From positions 17,191 to 81,190 of the forward strand of contig NZ_KB898725.1 in NCBI RefSeq assembly GCF_000377785.1: a stretch of DNA of 64,000 nt. Reading direction: 5' to 3'. The position numbers and the translations under genes were made by a program. The stretch is from Thioalkalivibrio sp. ALJ24. GTDB taxonomy: Bacteria > Pseudomonadota > Gammaproteobacteria > Ectothiorhodospirales > Ectothiorhodospiraceae. Below are positions 36,330 to 45,154 of this stretch, piece after piece; position 1 is the stretch's first letter; every line of letters starts with the position of its first letter. A model generated the notes under the pieces. That model saw only the letters and a program-made list of their open reading frames with translations. It did not search any database and was not told the origin of the DNA.

Positions 36330-37121
36330 ATGCCCTATTCGGAACAACAGATCACGTCCCTGCAGCGCTGGTCGGACAAGACCTTCAGCTTCACCACCAC
36401 GCGGCCGGAAGGCTTCGAATTCCGCAACGGCCAGTTCGTCACCCTCGGCCTGCGTCCGGAAGGCAAGCTGATCCCGCGCGCCTATTCGATCGTCTCCGAC
36501 CCGTCCAGCGAGGAGCTCGAGTTCCTCAGCATCCACGTGCCCGACGGTGACCTGACCAGCCGCCTCGCCCATGTCGAACCCGGCGACTCCATCTGGATCA
36601 ACACCAAGGTCACCGGTTCGCTGACGGTAGACTATGTGCAGCCCGGGCGGCATCTGTACATGCTGGCCACCGGCACCGGCATCGCGCCATTCATCTCGCT
36701 GGTCCGCGGCGACGAGGTGTTCGAGCACTTCGAACGGGTGATCCTGGTGCATAGCGTGCGCACCGTGGAGGAACTGGCCTATCGCGAGGAACTGGAAGCG
36801 AAGATCAGCGACCGCTTCCGCTACGTGCCCACGGTGACCCGCGAGGATCACGACTTCGCCTGCCCGATCGCGCAGCAGCCATTCGACAATAACCGGCGTG
36901 GTGCCGAGCTGTTCCGCTCGGGCGAGCTGTTCCAGGCGCTGGATCTCCCGCCCGCGGATCCGGAGCAGGATCGCGTGATGCTGTGCGGCAACCCCGCGAT
37001 GAACCGCGAGATGAGCCAGTGGCTGGAGGAGCACGGCTGGGTGCAGACCAGCTACAAGGGGACCGGCACCTACACCGTGGAGCAGGCCTTCGTGACCACC
37101 ATGGACGACGCCGACGACTGA
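36330..37121 (+). CDS. fpr: Ferredoxin-NADP+ reductase
   Basis: A 263-residue FAD/NADP-binding reductase. The FAD site is RAYSIVS (about residues 51-57), the NADP site is ATGTGIAPFISL, and CGNPAMN is the C-terminal nicotinamide-region motif. The C-terminal TYTVEQAFV plus a short acidic tail puts it with the bacterial subclass II FPRs. It passes electrons between NADPH and ferredoxin/flavodoxin, often in oxidative stress or Fe-S repair. It is divergent from clpB, and a palindrome lies directly upstream. Confidence 0.94.
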   Translation: MPYSEQQITSLQRWSDKTFSFTTTRPEGFEFRNGQFVTLGLRPEGKLIPRAYSIVSDPSSEELEFLSIHVPDGDLTSRLAHVEPGDSIWINTKVTGSLTVDYVQPGRHLYMLATGTGIAPFISLVRGDEVFEHFERVILVHSVRTVEELAYREELEAKISDRFRYVPTVTREDHDFACPIAQQPFDNNRRGAELFRSGELFQALDLPPADPEQDRVMLCGNPAMNREMSQWLEEHGWVQTSYKGTGTYTVEQAFVTTMDDADD

Positions 37122-37131
37122 CGCCCCCGCG

Positions 37132-37779
37132 TCAGTCCCCCAGCAGGATCCAGCGCGCCTCGTTGAGGCGCTGAAGCATGGCCGTGTCGCCGCCCCGGTC
37201 GGGGTGGTGGCGCTGTGCCAGGCGGCGGTAACGCGACCGGATCTCCGCATCGTCCACCGGGTCCGCCAGCTCCAGCACCGCCAGCGCCGCTGCCCGGCGG
37301 TCACCACCGTCCATCCGCCGCCAGAAGCCGTCCAGCAGGGCCTGCACCGCGGCTGCGTCCATGTGATCCAGGGTCGTCAGGTCGAGGTAATAGGCCCGCA
37401 GCGGATCCTCGCGCACCAGCCCCGCACGCCGCGTTCCGGAAGTCGCCGCGCCCCGCGCGTCCTCCGGGGCGCGCGCCTGAAGGCCGATATCCAGGCAGTG
37501 GATGCGCAGCCATGCGCCCTCGCCGGCCAACCGGTCGCGCAGGCGATAGAGGCAGTGAAACAGCAGGAAATGGGTGCGGAACAGTCCCAGCGGCTCGCGC
37601 AGGTCGGCCCCGGCAAAAGGTACCACCCCCGCATCGCGCAGGCGGGCGATCAGCGCGTGCTCGGTCTGTCCCTCGGCCTGGGCGCGCACGCCCTGCTCCA
37701 CCGCCGCCAGCAGCCCCGGATCGACCTCGGTATCCACCCCGCTGCGCGCATCCATGGCTGGATCGACCGGCGGGTTCAC
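37132..37779 (-). CDS. DnaJ-related protein with C-terminal J domain
   Basis: A 215-residue protein of the DNAJ-related type: an N-terminal helical domain (LRDAGVVPFAGADLREPLGLFRTHFLLFHCLYRLRDRL) and a truncated C-terminal J domain holding the HPD motif (RRLAQRHHPDRGGDTAMLQRLNEARWILL), which should stimulate DnaK ATPase. The start is a GTG at 37779 whose GTGA overlaps the stop of the upstream ychJ gene. An ATG eight codons later (37755) is an alternative. It is convergent with fpr, with only 10 bp between. Confidence 0.85.
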   Translation of the reverse strand: MNPPVDPAMDARSGVDTEVDPGLLAAVEQGVRAQAEGQTEHALIARLRDAGVVPFAGADLREPLGLFRTHFLLFHCLYRLRDRLAGEGAWLRIHCLDIGLQARAPEDARGAATSGTRRAGLVREDPLRAYYLDLTTLDHMDAAAVQALLDGFWRRMDGGDRRAAALAVLELADPVDDAEIRSRYRRLAQRHHPDRGGDTAMLQRLNEARWILLGD

Positions 37780-38189
37780 GTCGCGTCCGGCATGTCGCCG
37801 TCGATGTAGTACCAGTGACCATCGATGCGCCGGAAACGGCTGCGCTCGTGCAGGCGCATGCCCTGGCCGCGCAGTCGCGCGCGGGCAACGAATTCGACCT
37901 CGCCGGTGGTGTCATCCCGTCCGCCGGCCTCGGTGTCGCGCACATTCAGGCCCAGCCAGCGCCGCTCGGGATCCAGCTCCAGCGAGGCCGGACGGGTCTG
38001 CGGATCCCAGGTCGCGAGGATGTAGGCCTCGTTGCCTTCGGCATAGGCGGTGTAACGCGAACGCATCAGCGCCTCGGCGGTCTCCGCCGGGGCGCTGCCG
38101 TCGATACGCGGCCCGCAGCAGCGTTCACGCGCCACGCCGGAACCGCAGGGGCACGACCCGGCGGAGGATTTCGCTTTGCGACGGCCCAT
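37776..38189 (-). CDS. ychJ: YchJ family SEC-C motif protein
   Basis: A 137-residue protein. The N-terminal SEC-C zinc motif is CPCGSGVARERCCG (about 14-27), followed by an NTF2-like domain (ALMRSRYTAYAEGNEAYILATWDPQTR; GEVEFVARARLRGQG; HERSRFRRIDGHWYYIDGD). E. coli YchJ has a second SEC-C motif at its C-terminus; this one stops before it. The function is unknown. The start at 38189 follows a GAGGGGG ribosome site. It overlaps the J-domain gene by 4 nt, suggesting coupled expression. Confidence 0.88.
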   Translation of the reverse strand: MGRRKAKSSAGSCPCGSGVARERCCGPRIDGSAPAETAEALMRSRYTAYAEGNEAYILATWDPQTRPASLELDPERRWLGLNVRDTEAGGRDDTTGEVEFVARARLRGQGMRLHERSRFRRIDGHWYYIDGDMPDAT

Positions 38190-38272
38190 GACCCCCTCGA
38201 ACTGCCACGGAAACTGACAGCGTTGCGGTAAAGATCGTAGCGTAACCGCGTACCTTCGCCGGAGTGAAGCAG

Positions 38273-39112
38273 ATGGACGACGTCCTGATCCTCGGCTGCG
38301 GGGACCTCGGCACCGGGCTGGGCCGCCGGCTGCACGACGCCGGGCACCGGGTCTGGGGCCTGCGCCGCCACCCGGAACACCTGCCCGAATGGATCCACCC
38401 GCTGCGGGGCGACCTGACGGAGCCCGACGGCCTGCCGGAGCTGCCACGATCGGTACGGGCGGTGTATGTCATCACCACGCCCGACCGGATGGACGACGCG
38501 GGTTATCGCCTCGCCTATGTCGATGCGCTGCGGCATGGGCTGGGCGCCCTGGAGCGCCAGGGCCTGCAGCCGGAACGCGTGATATTCGTGTCGTCCACCG
38601 GGGTCTACGGCGTCGATGACGGCAGCCGGGTCGACGAAGACACCCCCGCCCTGCCACAACGCTTCTCCGGACGCCGCCTGCTGGAGGCCGAACGCCTGCT
38701 GGAGGCCTCGCCATACCGGGGCATCCGTCTGCGTCTGGGCGGGATCTACGGCCCGGGCCGCGAGCGCATGCTGGATCTGGCGCGCGCCGGCCAGCTGGGC
38801 GATGACGAACCGCCGACGTGGACCAACCGCATCCACCGCGATGACGCGGTCGGCATCCTGCACCACCTGTTCACGCTGGCCGACCCCGACCCGATCTATC
38901 TGGGCGTGGACACCGAACCGGCGCTCAAGAGCGAGGTGCTGCACTGGCTGGCGACCCGCCTGGGCACCCTGCCGGCAGACACGGCGGTCCACCGCGTGGA
39001 TGCCCGCGACGGGGCCCGCGGCCGGCGCTGCGACAGCCGTCGCCTGCAGGACTCCGGCTACCGCTTCCGCTACCCCGACTACCGTGCCGGCTTCGCCCCG
39101 CTGCTGCCCTGA
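38273..39112 (+). CDS. NAD-dependent epimerase/YeeZ-like SDR protein
   Basis: A 279-residue short-chain dehydrogenase-like protein. The N-terminal Rossmann motif is LGCGDLGTGLG, with the family's FVSSTGVYG (Ser-Thr) and LRLGGIYGPGRERML. The catalytic Tyr/Lys pair is not clear, as is common in YeeZ-type members, so enzymatic activity is uncertain. The ATG at 38273 has GGAG 8 nt upstream; a GTG three codons earlier overlaps that site and is less likely. Confidence 0.8.
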   Translation: MDDVLILGCGDLGTGLGRRLHDAGHRVWGLRRHPEHLPEWIHPLRGDLTEPDGLPELPRSVRAVYVITTPDRMDDAGYRLAYVDALRHGLGALERQGLQPERVIFVSSTGVYGVDDGSRVDEDTPALPQRFSGRRLLEAERLLEASPYRGIRLRLGGIYGPGRERMLDLARAGQLGDDEPPTWTNRIHRDDAVGILHHLFTLADPDPIYLGVDTEPALKSEVLHWLATRLGTLPADTAVHRVDARDGARGRRCDSRRLQDSGYRFRYPDYRAGFAPLLP

Positions 39113-39135
39113 AACCCACGCGCGCCGCACACACG

Positions 39136-39168
39136 AAAAAGGCCCCGTCCGGCAGAACCGGAGGGGCC
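39136..39168 (-). terminator. Intrinsic terminator of the peroxiredoxin gene
   Basis: On the minus strand the stem arms GGCCCCTCCGG and CCGGACGGGGCC (one bulged base, 5-nt loop) are followed by five T (complement of 39136-39140). A second GC-rich hairpin lies between it and the stop codon (about 39180-39205). Confidence 0.85.
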
Positions 39169-39226
39169 CGGAGAGACCCGGCCCGGGGAGGCAGAACCCC
39201 GGGGCCGGTGGTCAGAACCCGGAGGT

Positions 39227-39853
39227 TCAGACCTTGGTGTAACGCAGGTACGAGCGGATCTCGTCGAAGCCCTGCGGGAACTTCTTCTGCGCTTCTTCGT
39301 TGCTGACCGTCGGCGGGATGATCACCTGGTCACCCGGGGTCCAGTCGGCCGGCGTCGCGATGCCGTGCTTGTCGGCGGTCTGCAGGCCGTCGATGGCGCG
39401 CAGGATCTCGTCGAAGTTGCGGCCCAGCGACATCGGGTAGGTCATCATCAGACGGATCTTCTTGTTCGGATCAATGATGTAGACCGAACGCACCGCCGCG
39501 GTGTCGCTCTCGCCGGGATGGATCATCTCGTAGAGTTCCGAGATCTTCTTGTCGGCGTCGGCGACGATCGGGAACTCGAGGGTCGTGTTCTGTGTGTCGT
39601 TCACGTCCTCGATCCACTTGTTGTGCTCTTCCACCGTATCAGTGGACAGGCCCAGCGGCTTCACGTTGCGGTCCGCGAACTCCTTCGCGAGCTGCGCGGT
39701 GCGACCCATCTCGGTGGTGCACACCGGGGTGAAGTCAGCCGGGTGGCTGAAGAAGAAGCACCAGGAATCGCCGATCCACTCGTGGAAATCGATCTTGCCG
39801 GCGGTGGTGTCGATCTGAAAATTCGGTGCGGTATCGCCCAGACGAAGCGTCAT
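39227..39853 (-). CDS. 1-Cys peroxiredoxin (Prx6 type)
   Basis: A 208-residue peroxidase. The peroxidatic Cys is Cys45 in SHPADFTPVCTTEMGR. There is no resolving Cys of the 2-Cys type, and the long C-terminal part (RNFDEILRAIDGLQTADKHGIATPADWTPGDQVIIPP) is the Prx6 extension. It reduces hydrogen peroxide and alkyl hydroperoxides with an external thiol donor. The start has AAAGGAG 7 nt upstream. The 5' region has a good promoter and an OxyR-like site. Confidence 0.95.
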   Translation of the reverse strand: MTLRLGDTAPNFQIDTTAGKIDFHEWIGDSWCFFFSHPADFTPVCTTEMGRTAQLAKEFADRNVKPLGLSTDTVEEHNKWIEDVNDTQNTTLEFPIVADADKKISELYEMIHPGESDTAAVRSVYIIDPNKKIRLMMTYPMSLGRNFDEILRAIDGLQTADKHGIATPADWTPGDQVIIPPTVSNEEAQKKFPQGFDEIRSYLRYTKV

Positions 39854-39941
39854 ATCGCTATCTCCTTTGCTTGTTTCCGTTCATTCGGTTTGGTTGGTGA
39901 AGATGATCGCTGCGGATCATGTGCATCAATATATCGGCGAA

Positions 39942-39993
39942 TACTTATGATTGGAATTCTATTGTCTCAATCACAGCGATCGTCTCTGCCTAT
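39942..39993 (-). promoter_or_regulatory. Promoter and OxyR-like site of the peroxiredoxin gene
   Basis: On the minus strand TTGAGA (complement of 39965-39970) is 17 bp from TAAGTA (39942-39947), a reasonable sigma-70 promoter. Overlapping the -35 region is a spaced-tetramer pattern ATAG-N7-CGAT-N7-ATTG (39968-39993) that resembles the OxyR layout ATAG-N7-CTAT-N7-ATAG, with the fourth tetramer missing. The 240-bp gap is AT-rich and otherwise unremarkable. Confidence 0.45.
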
Positions 39994-40093
39994 CAAGATC
40001 GGTCCCTCTCCTCCTCTCCATGGACCAATCTGACTTAGACAACACTCGTCCCGTAAGTTCCCGCGAAAAAGAGAACGCTTTCACGCCCTTGTC

Positions 40094-40714
40094 TCAGACT
40101 GACCCCGGGTCCGGGGCGCACCGCCAGATCAGGATCTGGTTGTTCACCGGCATGTCCACCACCGCCTCCCGACTCAGGCCGTGTGCGGCCGCCAGCGCAT
40201 CCAGATCGGCGCGATCGCGCACCCCCATGCCCGGGTCCTGCTGGCGCAGGGAGCGGTCAAAACTCGCGTTGGAGTCGGCCGTGTGCTGACCGTCGTGGGC
40301 GAACGGCCCGTACAGCGCGAACCGCCCGCCCGACTCCAGCACCCGGGCGACCCCGGCGAACAGCGCCTCCACCCCCGGCCAGTGCAGGATGTGGACGGTG
40401 TTGGCACTGTAGACATAGCGAAACGGTCCCTCCGGCCAGGCGTCGGCCTGCACGTCCAGCGCGCGCGGCGGCCGCAGGTTGGGGGCCGCGGCCTCGCGCC
40501 GCCAGGCCTCGATCCCCGGCAGGTGTTCGGCGACATCCGTAGGCAGCCACTGCAAATGCGGCATGCGCGGCGCCATGAAGGCCGCATGCTGTCCGGTCCC
40601 GGCGCCGACCTCCAGCAGCGTCCCCGGATCGGTGAACCACTGCTGCAGCACCTGCAGGATGGGCTCGCGGTTCTGCTCGGCCGCCGGGGCGTAGGGGCGA
40701 TGATCGGGCTGCAT
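40094..40714 (-). CDS. DUF938 SAM-dependent methyltransferase-like protein
   Basis: A 206-residue protein of the DUF938 family. The SAM motif I is LLEVGAGTGQHAAF, followed by WLPTDV, the acidic post-I region, and ANTVHILHWPGVEALFAGVARVLESGGRFALYGPF (motifs II/III). It ends in NQILIWR as in the family. The methyl acceptor is unknown. The start at 40714 has AGGAG 8 nt upstream. The reading frame extended upstream is low-complexity and was dropped. Confidence 0.88.
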   Translation of the reverse strand: MQPDHRPYAPAAEQNREPILQVLQQWFTDPGTLLEVGAGTGQHAAFMAPRMPHLQWLPTDVAEHLPGIEAWRREAAAPNLRPPRALDVQADAWPEGPFRYVYSANTVHILHWPGVEALFAGVARVLESGGRFALYGPFAHDGQHTADSNASFDRSLRQQDPGMGVRDRADLDALAAAHGLSREAVVDMPVNNQILIWRCAPDPGSV

Positions 40715-40875
40715 GAGGACACTCCTGAAAGGCAAGGTTTCTGAACAGCAATGGCCAGCATAGGCCGTACCCGTCCGGGGCGCGGGCAAACCCGTACCCC
40801 GCGCGGGTGCGCGGTGGACGCCGCCGGCCCCGGGCTGCCATGATCGAAACAACCCCCTGACGCCCGGATATCGCC

Positions 40876-41757
40876 ATGTGCCGTGACCCGATCCGCCTTC
40901 ACCCGCGCAACCTGCTGCGCCGCCTCGTGTTGCTGCTGAGCCTCGCGCCGGGGTTGCTTGTGGCCTCGGCCGCCGAGGCACGCGATCTCGCGGTCGACCC
41001 CGACACCCTGCTCCCGGTAGAGCTGGCCACGGTGGGTGTGGACTCTCAGACCGGCCGGCCCATCGCCCTGCTGCGCGACCCCGAGTCCGCGGATGTGGTG
41101 CCCATCGTGATCGGCACCGACCAGGCCCGCGCGATCCTGATGGCGATGCAGGAGGTCGACGTCCCGCGGCCCATGACCCACGACCTGATGGTCAACCTGA
41201 TGCGCGACCTCGACGCGGAACTGGAGCGGGTGGTCGTGGACGGGCTGGAAGACGGCACCTACCTCGGGATGCTGGAGCTGCGCGTCCCGGGCGAGGACGA
41301 ACCGCGTCGCATCGACGCCCGCCCCAGCGATGCGCTGGCCCTGGCGGTGCGCACCGGGTCTTCCATCGCGGTCGCCCCGGAGGTGCTGGACGCCGACAGG
41401 CCGTTCGACTTCCAGGCCCCGGGCGACGAGGAGATCGTCACCGCGCTGGGCATCACCGTGATCGAGGCCCGCGAAGACCTGCGCGAAGCGCTGGGCCTGC
41501 CGGACGACGAGGCCGGGGTCCTGGTCAGCCGTGCGGAGAGCGAGGCGGCACGCGCCGGACTGGAACAGGGGGCACTGATCGTGGAGGTCAACGGCCGTAC
41601 CCCGGAAACCCCCATCGACTTCCTCGAAGCGGTGGGCGCGACGCCCGATGGCGAGGAGGCGGAGCTGCGCTACTGGCTGGATGGCGAGACCCACGACATC
41701 ACCCTGCCCACCGACGTCCCGGTTCTGCCCGACAGCGACGACGCAATCCAGGCCTGA
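40876..41757 (+). CDS. Secreted DUF151 (bifunctional nuclease-like) protein with PDZ domain
   Basis: A 293-residue protein. The N-terminus is a signal peptide (LLRRLVLLLSLAPGLLVASAAEA). The central part is DUF151, the bifunctional nuclease (BFN) domain (VELATVGVDSQTGRPIALLRDPESADVVPIVIGTDQARAILMAM, RPMTHDLMVNLMRDL, RPSDALALAVRTGSSIAVAPEVLD). A C-terminal PDZ-like domain (GVLVSRAESEAARAGLEQGALIVEVNGRTPETPIDFLEAV) follows. BFN proteins are usually cytosolic and single-domain. An exported version with a PDZ domain is unusual and suggests envelope function. Convergent with pgi. Confidence 0.87.
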   Translation: MCRDPIRLHPRNLLRRLVLLLSLAPGLLVASAAEARDLAVDPDTLLPVELATVGVDSQTGRPIALLRDPESADVVPIVIGTDQARAILMAMQEVDVPRPMTHDLMVNLMRDLDAELERVVVDGLEDGTYLGMLELRVPGEDEPRRIDARPSDALALAVRTGSSIAVAPEVLDADRPFDFQAPGDEEIVTALGITVIEAREDLREALGLPDDEAGVLVSRAESEAARAGLEQGALIVEVNGRTPETPIDFLEAVGATPDGEEAELRYWLDGETHDITLPTDVPVLPDSDDAIQA

Positions 41758-41787
41758 CGCCCCGGGGCGCCGGGGCGGGGCCGCGGC

Positions 41788-43458
41788 TCAGCCCCCTCCG
41801 CCCAGCCGGCCACGCAGCCATTCAATGGTCGCCGTGGTGGCCGGGTCGTGGGGCCCCGGCCGGCCGGCGGGATCGAGGTCCGCCAGCACCCGGCCGGCCA
41901 GCTGCTTGCCCAGCTCCACGCCCCACTGATCGAACGCATTGACCTCCCACAGGCTCGCGAGCACGTAGATCTTGTGCTCGAACAGGGCAATCAGTGCCCC
42001 CAGACGCTCCGGATCCAGGTCCTCCAGCAGGATCAGCGTGCTCGGACGATCCCCGGGGAAGCTGCGATGCGGCGCCAGGGCGTCGACCTCGGCCGGCGTA
42101 TGGCCCGCGGCCGTCATCTCCGCCCGCACCTCCTCCTCGGTGCGACCCAGCGCGAGCGCCTCGGCCTGGGCCACCAGGTTGGCCAGCAGCATCGGATGCT
42201 GTGCCGGAAGATCATGCCCCGGACGTGCCACGCCGATGAACTCCGCCGGCACCCGGCGCGTGCCCTGGTGCAGCAGCTGATAGAACGCATGCTGGCCATC
42301 GGTGCCCACCGCGCCCCAGACCAGCGCCCCGGTATGCCCCTCCACCGGGGTCCCGTCCAGGCGCACCCGTTTGCCAAGGCTTTCCATCTCGGCCTGCTGC
42401 AGGTAGGACGGCAGGAAGAACAGCCGTTCGTCGTAGGGCAGCACCGCGCGCGACTCCGCGCCCTGGGTGTCCTGGTTCCACAGGTCCACCAGCGCCATGC
42501 GCACGGCGGCGTTGCCCTCCGGTGCCGCATTGCGCACGTGTTCATCCATCGCATGGGCCCCGCTCAGGAACCGGCGAAACCCGTCCATCCCCAGCATCAG
42601 GGCCAGCGGCAGGCCGATCGCCGACCACACCGAATAGCGTCCGCCCACCCAGTCCCAGAATCCGAACATGTGCTCGGGGTCGATGCCGAACTCGGTGACC
42701 CGCTCGCGCGCGGTCGAAACCGCCACGAAATGCGCCGCCACCGCCGCGCCATCACCATCCGCGCAAGCCACCAGCCAGTCGCGCGCCGCCCGCGCATTGG
42801 TCAGGGTCTCCTGGGTGGTGAAGGTCTTGGACGCGACCACGAACAGCGTGGTCTCCGGGTCCACCTGCCGCAGCACCCGCGACAGCGCCTCGCCATCGAT
42901 ATTGGAGACGAAATGCATCGCCAGCGGATCTCCCGCCGGGCCCGGACAGGCATGATCCGCCAGCGCCCGGCTGACCATCCGCGGGCCCAGGTCGGAGCCG
43001 CCGATGCCGATATTCACCACGGTGTCAATCGCCTTTCCGCTGAAGCCCCGATGAGCACCCTCGTGCACCGCCCGCACGAAAGCCTCCATGCGGTCCAGCA
43101 CCGCATGCACCGCCGGCACCACATCCTCGCCGTCCAGCTCGCAGCGGGCTTCACGGGGCAGGCGCAACGCGGTGTGCAGCGCGGCCCGCCCCTCGGTCAC
43201 GTTGACCCGTTCGCCGGCGAACAGGCGCCCCAGGGCCCCCGGCACATCCGCGGCCCGGGCCGCGGCGAACAGCGTCTCCCAGGCACCGGCGTCCAGCCGC
43301 TGGCGCGTCCAGTCCAGATGCACCCCGGCCACTTCCGCGACATCGCGCTCCACCCGTTCCGGCTCGCGCTCCAGCAGATCGCGCAGGGACTCCTGCTGCA
43401 GGCGCCGCGCCTGGTCCTGCAGGGCCTCGCGCGCGGCGATACGGTCGGAACGGTTCAT
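41788..43458 (-). CDS. pgi: Glucose-6-phosphate isomerase
   Basis: A 556-residue enzyme of glycolysis/gluconeogenesis. Clear motifs are VVNIGIGGSDLGPRM, LFVVASKTFTTQETLTNA, GGRYSVWSAIGLPLAL and the C-terminal FDQWGVELGKQLA with the catalytic Lys region. The longer upstream frame lacks family sequence, so the ATG at 43458 (GAGGAAG upstream) was taken. It is divergent from glgA, with 124 bp between them, linking hexose-phosphate interconversion to glycogen synthesis. Confidence 0.97.
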   Translation of the reverse strand: MNRSDRIAAREALQDQARRLQQESLRDLLEREPERVERDVAEVAGVHLDWTRQRLDAGAWETLFAAARAADVPGALGRLFAGERVNVTEGRAALHTALRLPREARCELDGEDVVPAVHAVLDRMEAFVRAVHEGAHRGFSGKAIDTVVNIGIGGSDLGPRMVSRALADHACPGPAGDPLAMHFVSNIDGEALSRVLRQVDPETTLFVVASKTFTTQETLTNARAARDWLVACADGDGAAVAAHFVAVSTARERVTEFGIDPEHMFGFWDWVGGRYSVWSAIGLPLALMLGMDGFRRFLSGAHAMDEHVRNAAPEGNAAVRMALVDLWNQDTQGAESRAVLPYDERLFFLPSYLQQAEMESLGKRVRLDGTPVEGHTGALVWGAVGTDGQHAFYQLLHQGTRRVPAEFIGVARPGHDLPAQHPMLLANLVAQAEALALGRTEEEVRAEMTAAGHTPAEVDALAPHRSFPGDRPSTLILLEDLDPERLGALIALFEHKIYVLASLWEVNAFDQWGVELGKQLAGRVLADLDPAGRPGPHDPATTATIEWLRGRLGGGG

Positions 43459-43582
43459 TGCGGCTTCCTCGCGTGATGGATACCGGATCAGCATAATCCG
43501 CGTGCCCGCGGCCGTCAGCACGCCCGCCCCGCCCTCGGATACACTGAAGGCAACTCTGAGCATCCCCCACGGAGATTCCGTC

Positions 43583-45061
43583 ATGCGCATCCTGTTCGCC
43601 ACCAGCGAGGTCTACGGCCTGGTCAAGACCGGCGGTCTCGCCGATGTCAGTGCCAGCCTGCCCGCAGCCCTGCGGCGGCGACGACAGGACGCGCGCGTGA
43701 TCCTGCCGGCCTATCCCGAGGCGGTACAGCGCCTGCGTCGGCCGGTCACCCATCCCGGGCCCGACGACGCCCCCTGGCAGATCATCGAGGGACAGCTGCC
43801 GGGGACCCGCATGCCGGTCTATCTGGTCGACTGGCCGGAGTACTTCCAGCGTGCCGGCAACCCGTACACCGCCTCCAACGGTCAGGACTGGCCGGACAAC
43901 GCGCAGCGTTTCGCCGGCTTCGCCCGGGCCGTGGCAAGGGTCGCCGCGGACAACGTCGGACTCGACTGGGCCCCCGACATCGTGCATGGCAACGACTGGC
44001 AGTGCGGACTGCTGCCGATCTATCTGCGCGAGGCCTGCGGCACCCAGAGCTGTCCGGCCTCGGTATTCACCATCCACAACCTCGCCTACCAGGGCCTGTT
44101 CCCGGCCTCCACCCGCGAGACCCTCGGACTGCCCGCCGAGCTCTGGCACCCGGACGGCCTCGAATTCCACCAGCAGCTGTCGTTCATGAAGGCCGGGCTG
44201 ATGTTCAGCGATGCGATCACCACGGTCTCGCCCACCTATGCCCGGGAGATCCAGGAGCCGGAACACGGCATGGGTCTGGACGGGGTCCTGCGGGCGCGGA
44301 GCAACGTGTTCCGGGGTATCCTCAACGGGGTCGATTACCGGGCCTGGGATCCGGCCCGGGATCCCCATATCGCCGCTGCCTACGGGCCCGACGACCTCGC
44401 CGGCAAGGCCGACTGCAAGGCCGCGCTGCAGCGCCGCATGGGCCTGACCGAAGATCCGGAAATCCCGCTGCTGGGCCACGTCGGGCGCATGGTCGAACAG
44501 AAGGGCATGGACCTGCTGCTGGCGGTGGCCGCGCCGCTGGCCAGGGCCGGTCGTATCCAGCTGGCGCTGGTCGGCTCCGGGCAGGCTGATCTGGAGCACG
44601 CCGCGGGCGCGCTGTCGCGGGCCCATCCGGGCCGGGTGGGTGTCCACATCGGCTACGACGAACCCCTGGCGCACCAGATCGAGGCCGGCGCCGATCTGTT
44701 CGTGATGCCGTCGCGCTTCGAGCCCTGCGGGCTCAACCAGCTCTACAGCCTGCGCTATGGGACCCCACCGGTGGTCCATGCCACGGGCGGGCTGGCCGAC
44801 ACCGTGGTGGATGCCACGCCGGAGGCTGTGGATGACGGCAGCGCCACCGGTTTCAGCTTCACGCCCGACAGCATCCCGGCGCTCGGCGACGCCCTGGAAC
44901 GGGCCCTGACGCTGTACCGGAACCGGACGGATGGCCGCTGGGAACGGCTGATGCGCACCGGCATGCAGCAGAACTTCGACTGGGAGGTCGCCGCCGGCGC
45001 CTATCTCGATCTCTACCGCCGGCACCGGCCGCAGGCGCGTTCGCGCGCATCTGCGCTATAA
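43583..45061 (+). CDS. glgA: Glycogen synthase (ADP-glucose)
   Basis: A 492-residue GT5 glycosyltransferase. The N-terminal KTGGL motif (residues 15-19, VKTGGLADVSASLP) binds ADP-glucose. FTIHNLAYQGLF is conserved, as are GILNGVDYRAWDP and the C-terminal EPCGLNQLYSLRYGTPPVVHATGGLADTV (catalytic Glu region). It extends alpha-1,4-glucan using ADP-glucose. The GGAG-containing site before the ATG (ACGGAGATTCCGTC) supports the start. No glgB, glgC or glgP is in the window, so it is apart from the usual glg cluster. Confidence 0.96.
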   Translation: MRILFATSEVYGLVKTGGLADVSASLPAALRRRRQDARVILPAYPEAVQRLRRPVTHPGPDDAPWQIIEGQLPGTRMPVYLVDWPEYFQRAGNPYTASNGQDWPDNAQRFAGFARAVARVAADNVGLDWAPDIVHGNDWQCGLLPIYLREACGTQSCPASVFTIHNLAYQGLFPASTRETLGLPAELWHPDGLEFHQQLSFMKAGLMFSDAITTVSPTYAREIQEPEHGMGLDGVLRARSNVFRGILNGVDYRAWDPARDPHIAAAYGPDDLAGKADCKAALQRRMGLTEDPEIPLLGHVGRMVEQKGMDLLLAVAAPLARAGRIQLALVGSGQADLEHAAGALSRAHPGRVGVHIGYDEPLAHQIEAGADLFVMPSRFEPCGLNQLYSLRYGTPPVVHATGGLADTVVDATPEAVDDGSATGFSFTPDSIPALGDALERALTLYRNRTDGRWERLMRTGMQQNFDWEVAAGAYLDLYRRHRPQARSRASAL

Positions 45062-45116
45062 TCGCCGGCTTTCGCCGCCGACCGGCACGGGCCGGCAGGC
45101 AAGCAACCACCACGGC

Positions 45117-45138
45117 GGGGCCGGCAGCAGTCGGCCCC
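45117..45138 (+). other. Inverted repeat just upstream of ppc
   Basis: GGGGCCG (45117-45123) pairs perfectly with CGGCCCC (45132-45138) around an 8-nt loop, ending 16 nt before the ppc ATG. There is no T run on the plus strand. It could end glgA transcription weakly or mask the ppc start; function is not established. Confidence 0.4.
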
Positions 45139-45154
45139 CTGCGCGGGCCGCCTC

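Noticed and set aside
41758..41769. Perfect GC palindrome (CGCCCCGGGGCG) between the DUF151-PDZ gene and pgi
   Set aside because: Palindromes of this length are expected in GC-rich gaps and there is no T run.
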